From Deltaproteobacteria bacterium (lineage in GTDB: Bacteria > Desulfobacterota > Desulfarculia > Adiutricales > JAFDHD01): a DNA stretch of 64,000 bases. Positions 15,775 through 23,651 of the stretch are shown here, in pieces (positions within the stretch are counted from its first letter, which is position 1; each line of letters starts with the position of its first letter). The notes beneath the pieces were generated by a model, which worked only from the letters and a program-made list of their open reading frames with translations, was not told the DNA's origin and searched no databases. The DNA lies in NCBI GenBank assembly GCA_019308995.1, contig JAFDHD010000007.1:1-64000 (forward strand), in the 5' to 3' direction. The position numbers and the translations under genes were made by a program.

Positions 15775-16734
15775 ATGAAAGTCAGCAAGAAATATTGGGT
15801 CTTCGGTGTTCTGTGTGTTTTTTTGATCATTTTCTTCGTTTATCCAGTATGTGTTGAAGGTGCGACCCATGTTTCTACGGAAGCATCCCAGGGGCATGCC
15901 TGGTGGTTTTGGCCTCTTATCCTTTTTGTGGCCACTTTTGCCATGGGTATTTTTGCTGTCCTGGGAGGGGTTGGGGGAGGTGTCCTTTTTGTTCCCATTA
16001 TCAGCGGTTTTTTCCCGTTTCATTTAGACTTTGTCAGGGGTACCGGGCTTCTGGTGGCCCTGTCCGGCGCGCTGGCCGCCGGCCCTGGTCTGCTCAAGAT
16101 GAACCTGGCCAGTCTGAGGCTGGCCATTCCTGTGGCCCTCATCGCCTCCACCTTTGCCATTATCGGGGCCATAATTGGCCTGGCGCTTCCGACCAACATC
16201 GTCCAGGTCTGCCTTGGGGCCACCATCATCGGCATCTGTGTCCTCATGCTCCTGGCCAAGAAGTCCGAACAGCCGGATGTGCCTCGGTCCGACCGGCTTT
16301 CTTCGGCCTTGCGTATTTACGGGGTTTATCAGGAAATCAGCACCGGCCAGGTCATTGACTGGAAGATTCACCGCACGCCCCTGGGTCTGTGCTTATTCAC
16401 CGTCATCGGGATCATGGCCGGTATGTTTGGGCTGGGGGCCGGCTGGGCCAACGTGCCGGTGCTCAACCTGGTCTTAGGGGCGCCTTTAAAGATCAGCGTG
16501 GCCACGAGCAAGTTTCTCCTTTCCATCACCGACACCTCTGCTGCCTGGATTTACATAAACAAGGGGTGCGTCATCCCCATGATGGTGGTTCCTTCCCTGG
16601 TCGGGATCATGCTGGGGTCCTTTGTGGGGGTTCGCCTGCTGGTGATTACCAAACCCACCGTCATCCGCTGGATAGTGATTACCATACTTGCCTTTGCCGG
16701 GATCAGGGCCCTGCTCAAAGGATTTGGCATTTAA
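15775..16734 (+). CDS. Sulfite/sulfonate exporter, TauE/SafE family
   Basis: A 319-residue inner-membrane protein of the TauE/SafE family, whose members move sulfite, sulfonates or other small anions. It has an N-terminal hydrophobic segment followed by two repeats of the family, each starting with a glycine-rich turn: GVGGGVLFVPIISGFF and, after a loop, MFGLGAGWANVPVLNLVLG. The start is the ATG at 15775, six bases after GAGGA; the upstream extension lacks a site. A three-segment membrane protein follows after 28 bases. Location next to aprBA supports export of sulfite, the product of AprBA, but sulfate uptake has also been proposed for family members in sulfate reducers. Confidence 0.88.
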   Translation: MKVSKKYWVFGVLCVFLIIFFVYPVCVEGATHVSTEASQGHAWWFWPLILFVATFAMGIFAVLGGVGGGVLFVPIISGFFPFHLDFVRGTGLLVALSGALAAGPGLLKMNLASLRLAIPVALIASTFAIIGAIIGLALPTNIVQVCLGATIIGICVLMLLAKKSEQPDVPRSDRLSSALRIYGVYQEISTGQVIDWKIHRTPLGLCLFTVIGIMAGMFGLGAGWANVPVLNLVLGAPLKISVATSKFLLSITDTSAAWIYINKGCVIPMMVVPSLVGIMLGSFVGVRLLVITKPTVIRWIVITILAFAGIRALLKGFGI

Positions 16735-16762
16735 GTCCGGGGAGAGACAGGAGGATAAGGTC

Positions 16763-17188
16763 ATGGCCGACAACCTTGAAACTGAATTAGCCGTGAGACC
16801 GGAGCAGGTCCGTTATGCCGGTATTTTAGAAAAAGGGATGTACCTTGGTCTGGGGATTCTATTGTTTACCTTTGCCATTTATGCCTTGGGTATCATTAAG
16901 CCTTACATCCCCACCGATGAAATTTCCCGGTACTGGGGCCTGAATGTCCATGATTATCTTCTTCAGACCGATATCAAGAATGGCTGGGGCTGGCTCGGGA
17001 TGCTCCGCTATGGAGACTTCATCAATTTTATCGGGATTGCGATCCTGGCCGGCGTAACCATCATCTGTTATCTAGCCATTGTGCCGGTCCTTTTTAAAAA
17101 CAATGATAGGATTTATGCAGTTTTGGCCCTGCTGGAGGCCGTGATCCTTTCCCTTGCAGCCAGTGGAATCCTGGCCGTGGGACACTGA
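16763..17188 (+). CDS. Three-segment membrane protein, DUF1634-like
   Basis: A 141-residue protein with three predicted membrane helices: MYLGLGILLFTFAIYALGI, FIGIAILAGVTIICYLAIV and VLALLEAVILSLAASGILAV. It resembles DUF1634 proteins, which are frequently encoded beside TauE/SafE exporters, and so may be an accessory subunit. The ATG at 16763 follows CAGGAGG by eight bases. It is 28 bases from tauE and must share its transcript. Assignment to DUF1634 is by context and topology, not by a diagnostic motif. Confidence 0.7.
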   Translation: MADNLETELAVRPEQVRYAGILEKGMYLGLGILLFTFAIYALGIIKPYIPTDEISRYWGLNVHDYLLQTDIKNGWGWLGMLRYGDFINFIGIAILAGVTIICYLAIVPVLFKNNDRIYAVLALLEAVILSLAASGILAVGH

Positions 17189-17231
17189 AGACCGTTAAGA
17201 GTCAATTTAAAAGACAGTAAATGTCAAAGTG

Positions 17232-17375
17232 ATGAGGGATGCGTTGAAAAAACGACAGACAGGCCCGGCGGAAAAGACCCTCAAAGAAGTAGCCATTGCC
17301 GGTGTTAAGTTCTTCGTGGGGCTTAGAATCAAACCCCCGGGATGGGCTTGGGAATATCAATGCTGGGAAGGCTAA
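17232..17375 (+). CDS. Possible 47-residue leader protein
   Basis: A short open frame starting MRDALKKRQTGPAEK and ending WEYQCWEG. It has a basic amphipathic start and a hydrophobic centre (VAIAGVKFFVGL). It overlaps the first 34 bases of the sensor kinase in another frame, so translational coupling is possible. No strong ribosome site precedes it. It may be real because the kinase itself lacks a good ribosome site, but it could be chance. Confidence 0.3.
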   Translation: MRDALKKRQTGPAEKTLKEVAIAGVKFFVGLRIKPPGWAWEYQCWEG

Positions 17376-19084
17376 AGCCGAAATTCTGGGATTATCAGGA
17401 CGTCGCGGCGGGCCCGTTCAAGCGCCTGTTTAACTTCCGCCGCATCTGGATGCTGGCGGTCCTGCTCACCACGGTGGTCACCCTGGTGCCGCTGATTTCC
17501 ATAATCCTGATTGATTACAAAGTAACGCAAAACTCCATTGAGTCCGAAATCCTCCTGCGCTCGTCCCGACTCGTTTCCAATACTCGACGAACGGTCTCCT
17601 TCTTCCTGACTGAACGCAGATCCGTCTTGAATTTCATGGCCCAGGACTATACTCGCGAGGAATTGAACGACCCGGACCGACTCGCCTTAATTCTGAAAAA
17701 TCTGCAAAAGGCCTTTGGCGGATTCACGGACCTCGGGATAATCAACCCCTTAGGCATTCAGAAGGCCTACACGGGTCCTTACCAGCTTAAAGGCAAGGAC
17801 TACACCGACCAGTGGTGGTTCAAGGAAGTCCTGTACCGCGACGTTTTTATCAGCGATGTCTTCATGGGCCTCCGACAGGTGCCGCATTTGATCATCGCGG
17901 TCAAACACACCAAGCCAGACGGCTCGTTTTACGTGCTTCGGGCCACAGTGGATACCAGCCAGTTCGACCAACTGCTTTCACAGCTTGAGGTGAGCGGGGA
18001 AGGCGACGCTTTCATTATCAACCACCAGGGAAAGCTCCAGACCCCGTCCCGCTACCATGGCAAGGTCCTTGAAACAATCTCCTTGCCTGTCCCGAAATAC
18101 TCACGCCGAACCCAGGTGCTCGAAGGCAAAAATACGGATGGCAAAGCGCTTCTCATCGGTTACGCCTATATTGCCGAGACCCCCTTCATCCTGATGATCG
18201 TCAAGCAGAAGGACATACTCATGAAGCCCTGGTATAAAACTCGCTTCCAGCTTATTGGATTTCTGGCGGCCAGCGTTATCATCATCCTGATCGTGATCGT
18301 GGGCGTATCCACCTATCTGGTGACCAAGATACAGGAAGCGGATTATAGGCGCATCATTAGCCTGCACGAGGTGGAATACTCCAACAAGTTAGCCTCTATC
18401 GGACGCCTGGCCGCGGGCGTGGCCCACGAGATCAACAACCCCCTGGCCATCATCAACGAAAAAACCGGACTGATAAAGGACCTGCTCACTATCAAAAAGG
18501 AACAGGTCGAGTCCCAAAAACTAATCAGCTTTGCGGACTCGATCCTGGCCTCGGTCGAGCGCTGCGCGGCCATCACCGGCCGGTTATTGGGTTTTGCGCG
18601 GCATATTGACGTCAGTATTCAGGCTATCAACCTGAAGGAAGTCATCCACGAAGCCATTGATTTTCAAGGCAAGGAGGCTGAATACAGGTCCATCGAGGTC
18701 TCCGTGGATGTGCCTGACGACATCCCCCGGTTCGAAAGCGACCGAGGCAAACTGCAGCAGGTTTTCATCAACCTGCTCAACAATGCCTTCGCCGCCTTGA
18801 GCGACGGCGGACATTTAAGCATTACCGCCAGGCAGGAGAACAAAGACCTCGTTTCCATCACCTTTACCGATGACGGATGCGGCATCCCCGCGGAAGACCT
18901 CGATCGTATCTTCGAGCCCTTCTTTTCCACCAGAACGACAAAAGGCGGGACCGGCCTCGGCCTGTCCATTACATACGGCCTCATCCAGGAAATCGGAGGC
19001 AGAATCAACGTGCAAAGCGAACTGGGAAAAGGAACGAGTTTCAACATCACTTTACCTCTTAAACCGCCTGAAAATGAGAGGTGA
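17342..19084 (+). CDS. Membrane sensor histidine kinase with extracytoplasmic sensing domain
   Basis: A 580-residue kinase. One membrane helix (about residues 38-58) is followed by a periplasmic sensing domain of about 250 residues that looks like a double Cache fold, then a second helix (about 305-325). The cytoplasmic part has an H-box AAGVAHEINNPLAII with His362, an N-box INLLNNAFAAL, and G-boxes DDGCGIP and GTGLGLSI. All catalytic parts are present. Start choice is uncertain: ATG 17342 or 17360, neither with a clear ribosome site. The receiver gene overlaps its stop by four bases. With tauE upstream on the same strand, an inorganic sulfur anion or organic acid is a plausible ligand, but this is inference. 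Confidence 0.87.
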   Translation: MGLGISMLGRLKPKFWDYQDVAAGPFKRLFNFRRIWMLAVLLTTVVTLVPLISIILIDYKVTQNSIESEILLRSSRLVSNTRRTVSFFLTERRSVLNFMAQDYTREELNDPDRLALILKNLQKAFGGFTDLGIINPLGIQKAYTGPYQLKGKDYTDQWWFKEVLYRDVFISDVFMGLRQVPHLIIAVKHTKPDGSFYVLRATVDTSQFDQLLSQLEVSGEGDAFIINHQGKLQTPSRYHGKVLETISLPVPKYSRRTQVLEGKNTDGKALLIGYAYIAETPFILMIVKQKDILMKPWYKTRFQLIGFLAASVIIILIVIVGVSTYLVTKIQEADYRRIISLHEVEYSNKLASIGRLAAGVAHEINNPLAIINEKTGLIKDLLTIKKEQVESQKLISFADSILASVERCAAITGRLLGFARHIDVSIQAINLKEVIHEAIDFQGKEAEYRSIEVSVDVPDDIPRFESDRGKLQQVFINLLNNAFAALSDGGHLSITARQENKDLVSITFTDDGCGIPAEDLDRIFEPFFSTRTTKGGTGLGLSITYGLIQEIGGRINVQSELGKGTSFNITLPLKPPENER

Positions 19085-19449
19085 AAAAAATGCGGGTATT
19101 ACTAGTGGACGACGAGGAAGAGCTGGTCTCTGCCTTGGCAGAGCGGCTGTCCATCAGGGGTATTAAGGCAGACTGGGTAACCTCTGGAGAGGACGCGCTG
19201 AAGCGCATTCAAAGCGAAACTTACGACCTGGCCTTATTGGACGTGAAACTCCCCAGGATGAGCGGGCTCAAGCTGAAAAAGCTTTTACAAGAAAAAAATC
19301 CTGAGCTGAAATTCATCTTTTTCACGGGGCATGGTTCAGAAAACGATTTCAAGGTTGGATCAGCCGAAGCTGGTGCACAATACTATCTGGCGAAACCGGT
19401 CAATATCGAGGTCCTTGTCCAGAAAATGAATGAAGTTCTCGAGAAGTAA
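19081..19449 (+). CDS. Single-domain response regulator (receiver only)
   Basis: A 122-residue CheY-like receiver. It has the acidic pair D10-D11, the phospho-acceptor D54 in LALLDVKLPRMSG, the T/S position in FFTGHG and the K of LAKPVN. There is no output domain. It starts at GTG 19081, overlapping the kinase stop (GTGA), so it is surely the partner of that kinase. As a receiver-only protein it probably passes phosphate onward or acts by protein contact. Confidence 0.9.
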   Translation: MKKMRVLLVDDEEELVSALAERLSIRGIKADWVTSGEDALKRIQSETYDLALLDVKLPRMSGLKLKKLLQEKNPELKFIFFTGHGSENDFKVGSAEAGAQYYLAKPVNIEVLVQKMNEVLEK

Positions 19450-19460
19450 GGAGGTATGTC

Positions 19461-20126
19461 TTGGATTGGCATCATGAGACGAGCGGCTGGTCTGGACTCC
19501 AGTTCTTCGGGAAGATGTCTGCTTCTATCTCTCACGAGATAAAGAACGCCCTGGCTACTATCAACGAAACGGCCGGACTTCTAGAAGACCTGACCTTTCT
19601 GGCAGAGAAAGGGAAGCCTCTGGATTCGGAACGTCTCAAGACCCTGTCTGGAAGAATCATGAAGCAGGTACGACGTGCCGATGAAATCGTCAAAAACATG
19701 AACCGGTTCGCCCACAGCATTGATGACTCGGTAAAAAGCGTTGAACTGGGCGAAGTTCTGAAGCTGATGGCCGCTCTTTCAGAAAGGTTCGCTTCCATGC
19801 GGGGTATAACGCTGGAAATGAATCCTCCCTCCAGTCCGGTGGCCATCACGACCGATCCTTTTTTCTTGAACCACCTTCTTTGGAGGTGCGTGGACTTCGC
19901 CATGAACGCCGCCGGGCAGGGAAAGACCGTCGGCCTTTTGACCGAAGAAACGGAAAACGGCCCGCGGATCAGATTCACGCGGCTCGAAGGTCTGGCTGAA
20001 GCGCCGGCGGGCACGTTTCCGGCCCAAGGGGAAAAGGACCTGCTTGATGCGCTTAAGGCTGAACTGAGAGTGGATGCCGAGGCCGGGGAGCTTGTCCTTG
20101 CTTTGTCCAGAGATATCAGCCCGTGA
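19461..20126 (+). CDS. Histidine kinase-like protein with degenerate ATPase domain
   Basis: A 221-residue soluble protein. The dimerisation/phospho-acceptor part is intact, with H25 in SASISHEIKNALATI. The following region aligns in length with a HATPase domain but has lost its signatures. The N-box position reads HLLWRCVDFAMNAA, and no DxGxG or GTGLGL box can be found. It may therefore act as a His phosphotransfer protein rather than a kinase, much as Spo0B does. Translation starts at TTG 19461, six bases after AAGGAGG; the nearby ATG at 19456 is in another frame. It lies between two receiver genes, which fits a relay intermediate. Confidence 0.75.
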   Translation: MDWHHETSGWSGLQFFGKMSASISHEIKNALATINETAGLLEDLTFLAEKGKPLDSERLKTLSGRIMKQVRRADEIVKNMNRFAHSIDDSVKSVELGEVLKLMAALSERFASMRGITLEMNPPSSPVAITTDPFFLNHLLWRCVDFAMNAAGQGKTVGLLTEETENGPRIRFTRLEGLAEAPAGTFPAQGEKDLLDALKAELRVDAEAGELVLALSRDISP

Positions 20127-20188
20127 ATACCGGCCGACCGTTTAAGTGGGGTAATTACTCTGTCTCCTAAAAATTAGGGAGTAGAATC

Positions 20189-20617
20189 ATGCCTGAAAAA
20201 GTATTGCTTGTGGATGACGAAGAGGATTTCCTGGAAGCCCTGGCCGAGAGGATGCAGGCCAGAGGCATGGAGGTCTCAACAACCACTTCCGCCAGGGACG
20301 CCCTTAAAATGACGGAGCAGGAATCATACGATGCCATTGTCCTGGACCTTATGATGCCTGAAATGGATGGCCTCGAGGTCCTTAAAACCATCAAGAATAG
20401 GAACCCCGAGTTGCAGATCATCCTGCTCACCGGCCACGCCACCGTAGAAAAAGGCATCGAGGCCATGAAACTCGGGGCCATGGACTTCATTGAAAAACCG
20501 GCTGACCTGAAAGACCTGATGGAAAAAATCAAAAAGGCCCAGGCCCAGAAACTGATCCTGGTGGAAAAACAGACCACGGATAAGATTAAAAAAATCATTC
20601 AGAGCAAGGCCTGGTAA
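20189..20617 (+). CDS. Single-domain response regulator (receiver only)
   Basis: A 142-residue receiver with D9-D10, phospho-acceptor D53 (IVLDLMMPEMDG), LLTGHATVEKGIEAMKLGAMDFIEKP as in NtrC-type receivers, and a short helical tail rich in lysine. No DNA-binding or ATPase domain follows before the stop. It ends the four-gene signalling cluster and is followed by a likely terminator. Confidence 0.9.
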   Translation: MPEKVLLVDDEEDFLEALAERMQARGMEVSTTTSARDALKMTEQESYDAIVLDLMMPEMDGLEVLKTIKNRNPELQIILLTGHATVEKGIEAMKLGAMDFIEKPADLKDLMEKIKKAQAQKLILVEKQTTDKIKKIIQSKAW

Positions 20618-20623
20618 ATGAAA

Positions 20624-20662
20624 GGCCTGCCTTTGCCTTCTACTGACCCCAGGCCGTTTTTT
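20624..20662 (+). terminator. Possible terminator after the signalling cluster
   Basis: GGCCTG (20624-20629) pairs with CAGGCC (20650-20655), followed by G and six T. The loop of 20 bases is large, so strength is uncertain. It sits seven bases past the last receiver stop. Confidence 0.45.
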
Positions 20663-21136
20663 CGATGCGGACAGATGTGCGCTGGTGTTTCGCCAAAGCG
20701 GGATTGATATCTTTAGAGTATTTAAGGGAGTGGTTCCAACTCAGGACTTGGGCCTCAAGAGGCCCTGACCAGATTTCAGTTAATTGCTCAACTAGATTTA
20801 AAATAATTTCCGAGCGGTCCCTGTCAGGACCTCCAAAAAGGGACGACTGAGTCCTGCGTTTAATTCATTAAAAAATTATAGAACTAAGTTAAATTCAAGT
20901 GGAGACAAAAATAGCTGGTTGTGGTATTCATTTTATAAGGTAACCTTTTCCAGAGTGTTAATGGTCGCAAAATCTCCAGGCTTCTGAGCAGGAAGAGCGC
21001 ACCAAACCCGAGTTCGATTCGGAAATAAACGATTCTATAAAACGGCTTTTTAAATTTGAAAAGAGATAAGGCAAAATGTGAACGAATCCTGAGAGCTGGC
21101 TGGCTGAGCCGAACATTTTTCAAATGGTGGTACTAG
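20663..21136. other. Gene-free stretch
   Basis: About 475 bases between the terminator and the radical-SAM gene. It is AT-rich around 20860-20960. No gene, tRNA or repeat could be supported. A promoter for the radical-SAM gene should lie here, but none was clear. Confidence 0.5.
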
Positions 21137-22498
21137 ATGCGCCTCTACCTGATAAACCCATTCAACCCACTGGTGATCACCATCAGGGTCAGCAAGAATC
21201 GCTGGAACAAGTACCGCATCTGGAAGCCGCTTGGCCTCCTGGTAGTGGCCGGCTTGACCCCGCCCGAGTGGGACGTCACGGTGATTGATGAGGATCTGGG
21301 TATACCCGACTACACAGCCATGCCGCGTCCCGATCTGGTGGGGATCACCGCCTTCACAGCACAGGCCGACCGCGCTTATAAAATAGCTGCTGAATTTCGT
21401 CGCCGGGGCGTGCCGGTGGCCATGGGCGGCATTCATGCCAGCATGTGCCAGGCGGAAGCCTTAAAATACGTGGACACTGTGGTGACGGGTGAGGCGGAGA
21501 GTATCTGGACCCAGGTTTTAGAAGACGCACGCCAGGATAGCTTGAATCAGGTTTACGCCGGAACTCGCCTGGGAATGGAGAAGGTCCCCCTGGCCCGGCA
21601 TGATCTTCTGCCAAACGGCTACCGCTGTGGTTCGATTCAAACCACCCGCGGCTGCCCGCTCAATTGCACCTTCTGCAGTGTCACCGCATTCAACGGAAGC
21701 CGCTTCAGGCAGCGGCCAATCGAAAACGTCCTAGAAGAGTTTAAATTGATTCAGGAGAAATATGTCCTGGTCGTGGATGACAACCTCATTGGCACCCGTA
21801 AAGAACATATTGAGCGCGCCAAAGAGCTGTTCCGGGCTATGAACCGGGCAGGTATTCGTAAAAAATGGGGTACCCAGGTAACGATTAACATGGCCGACGA
21901 CGACGAACTGCTTAGACTCGCAGCCCAGGCTGGCTGCTATTTAGTCTTTATCGGTTTTGAATCGCCGAGTGTAGAAGGTTTGAGGGAGATCCATAAGGAA
22001 TTTAATATTCAGAAAGACCGCGACTTCAAGGCTTCTGTTCAAAAGATACAGCGGCATGGCATTATGGTCATTGGCTCGTTCATTATGGGCCTGGATATTG
22101 ATAAGCAAGGCATCGGGCTGAAGATTGCCGATACGGCGAATCGCTACGGCGTGGACGCTATTAACGTTCTTTTCCTGACACCGCTCCCTGGCACCCGCCT
22201 CTGGGACAAGATGGAACAGGAAGGCCGTATCGCCGCCAACAACTTTCCAGAAGACTGGAAATACTACACCCTGAACTACCCGGTTGCCAGATACAAGCAC
22301 CTGTCCCAGACCGATATGCATCGCGAAATGGACGCCTGCTGCCGAACTTTTTACTCCTACCCGCACATTGCCAGCCGTATTTTTGGCAGCTTGTGGCACA
22401 GGCATAAACCTGTAGGGACACTGGTGACCAACCTCTCCATCAGAAATAACGCCCTGCGGTTCGATCGCACGGCCTACCCGCGCTTGACCCTGTCCTGA
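21137..22498 (+). CDS. B12-binding domain radical SAM protein
   Basis: A 453-residue protein. The N-terminal 150 residues form a cobalamin-binding-like Rossmann domain (VTVIDEDLGIP, PDLVGITAFTAQADRAY, VAMGGIHAS, VVTGEAE). A radical-SAM domain follows, with the cluster motif CPLNCTFC near residue 175. The C-terminal region contains INVLFLTPLPGTRLWDKM, common in this group. Related proteins methylate or rearrange lipids, cofactors or natural products. The N-terminal IWKPLGLLVVAGLTPPEWDV resembles enzymes of the hopanoid/B4-type radical SAM family, but the substrate cannot be told. It is monocistronic, 164 bases upstream of gnd. Confidence 0.85.
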   Translation: MRLYLINPFNPLVITIRVSKNRWNKYRIWKPLGLLVVAGLTPPEWDVTVIDEDLGIPDYTAMPRPDLVGITAFTAQADRAYKIAAEFRRRGVPVAMGGIHASMCQAEALKYVDTVVTGEAESIWTQVLEDARQDSLNQVYAGTRLGMEKVPLARHDLLPNGYRCGSIQTTRGCPLNCTFCSVTAFNGSRFRQRPIENVLEEFKLIQEKYVLVVDDNLIGTRKEHIERAKELFRAMNRAGIRKKWGTQVTINMADDDELLRLAAQAGCYLVFIGFESPSVEGLREIHKEFNIQKDRDFKASVQKIQRHGIMVIGSFIMGLDIDKQGIGLKIADTANRYGVDAINVLFLTPLPGTRLWDKMEQEGRIAANNFPEDWKYYTLNYPVARYKHLSQTDMHREMDACCRTFYSYPHIASRIFGSLWHRHKPVGTLVTNLSIRNNALRFDRTAYPRLTLS

Positions 22499-22662
22499 AG
22501 CAAAGCCGAAGCGATCAAACCATCAGAGCGAAAGGTTGTTGTACTGTAGAACTGTGAGCATTCTCCAGGATCAATAAAAGGGGCTGATATGCCTTCATAA
22601 CTTGCATCATGTGCAGCCTGGTTTAAATTAATATAAAATGATGATCATGGGGGGACCAGATC

Positions 22663-23586
22663 ATGAAAATCGCGATCATAGGCCTGGGCCGCATGGGTAT
22701 GAATATGGCTCGAAGGCTGCTTCAGGGCGGGCACGAGGTGGTTGCTTATAACCGAACCTCAAGCAAAACGGACGAGCTTGTTAAAGAAGGGGCCATGGGG
22801 GCCTACTCCCTTTCTGAGCTGGCGGAGAACCTCCCCATCCCCAGGGTCGCCTGGCTGATGCTGCCCGCCGGGTCAGCCGTGGATGATCACATTATCCAGC
22901 TTAAGGAGATCCTTTCTCCTGGAGACATCGTCATTGATGGCGGAAACACATACTATAAAGACGATCTCCGCAGAGCCGACCTGCTGGCCGCACAGGAGAT
23001 TCAATTTCTGGACGTGGGTGTCAGCGGTGGCATCTGGGGTCTTGAGATTGGGTACTGTCTCATGATCGGTGGGCCTAAAGAGACCTACCAGCACCTCGAG
23101 CCTGTTTTTCAGACCCTGGCTCCAGAGGACGGCTTCCTTTACTGCGGACCCCATGGGGCCGGGCATTTTGTAAAGATGGTTCATAACGGCATCGAATATG
23201 GCATGATGCAGGCCTATGGTGAGGGCTTTGAGATCCTGGAAGCCTCTCCTTATTCCAAGTCCCTGAATTATGCCGAGGTCGCTCATCTTTGGAATCAGGG
23301 AAGCGTTGTCCGGTCATGGCTGCTGGAACTCGCCGAAACCGCCTTTGCCAGAGACGCAAGGCTTTCGGAAATCATAGGCTACGTGGAAGATTCGGGGGAG
23401 GGACGTTGGACAGCGGCGCAGGCCATCGAGGCCGGTGTGCCGGCCCCGGTGATCACCCTCTCTCTTATGCAGCGGTTTCGCTCCCGAAAAGAGGAGTCTT
23501 TTTCCGATAAGGTTCTGGCCGCCCTTCGTCGGGAGTTCGGGGGCCACGCCGTGGTGCGGGCCGATAAAAAATCTGACAAAACCTGA
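22663..23586 (+). CDS. gnd: 6-phosphogluconate dehydrogenase, decarboxylating (short type)
   Basis: A 307-residue dehydrogenase that converts 6-phosphogluconate to ribulose 5-phosphate and CO2. It has the NAD(P) motif IIGLGRMGMNMARRLL, the IDGGNTYYKDDLRRA segment, the substrate-binding VGVSGGIWGLEIGYCLMIGG motif and the catalytic KMVHNGIEYGMMQAYGEG. At about 300 residues it is the short, usually NAD-preferring form rather than the 470-residue form. GGGGGGACC precedes the ATG. zwf follows after 65 bases and tkt after that, forming a pentose phosphate cluster. Confidence 0.93.
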   Translation: MKIAIIGLGRMGMNMARRLLQGGHEVVAYNRTSSKTDELVKEGAMGAYSLSELAENLPIPRVAWLMLPAGSAVDDHIIQLKEILSPGDIVIDGGNTYYKDDLRRADLLAAQEIQFLDVGVSGGIWGLEIGYCLMIGGPKETYQHLEPVFQTLAPEDGFLYCGPHGAGHFVKMVHNGIEYGMMQAYGEGFEILEASPYSKSLNYAEVAHLWNQGSVVRSWLLELAETAFARDARLSEIIGYVEDSGEGRWTAAQAIEAGVPAPVITLSLMQRFRSRKEESFSDKVLAALRREFGGHAVVRADKKSDKT

Positions 23587-23651
23587 AACTAAGGGCTTGA
23601 ATTAGAACGGCTAGTGGCGATGGATTACAGCCGGAGTAAGGATCAAATACC

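Noticed and set aside
20665-20850. 61-residue open frame after the last receiver gene
   Set aside because: No ribosome site and no recognisable pattern; it starts right after a likely terminator.
20990-21040. tRNA-like GAGTTCGATTC segment
   Set aside because: The T-loop-like motif has no matching acceptor, anticodon or D arm.
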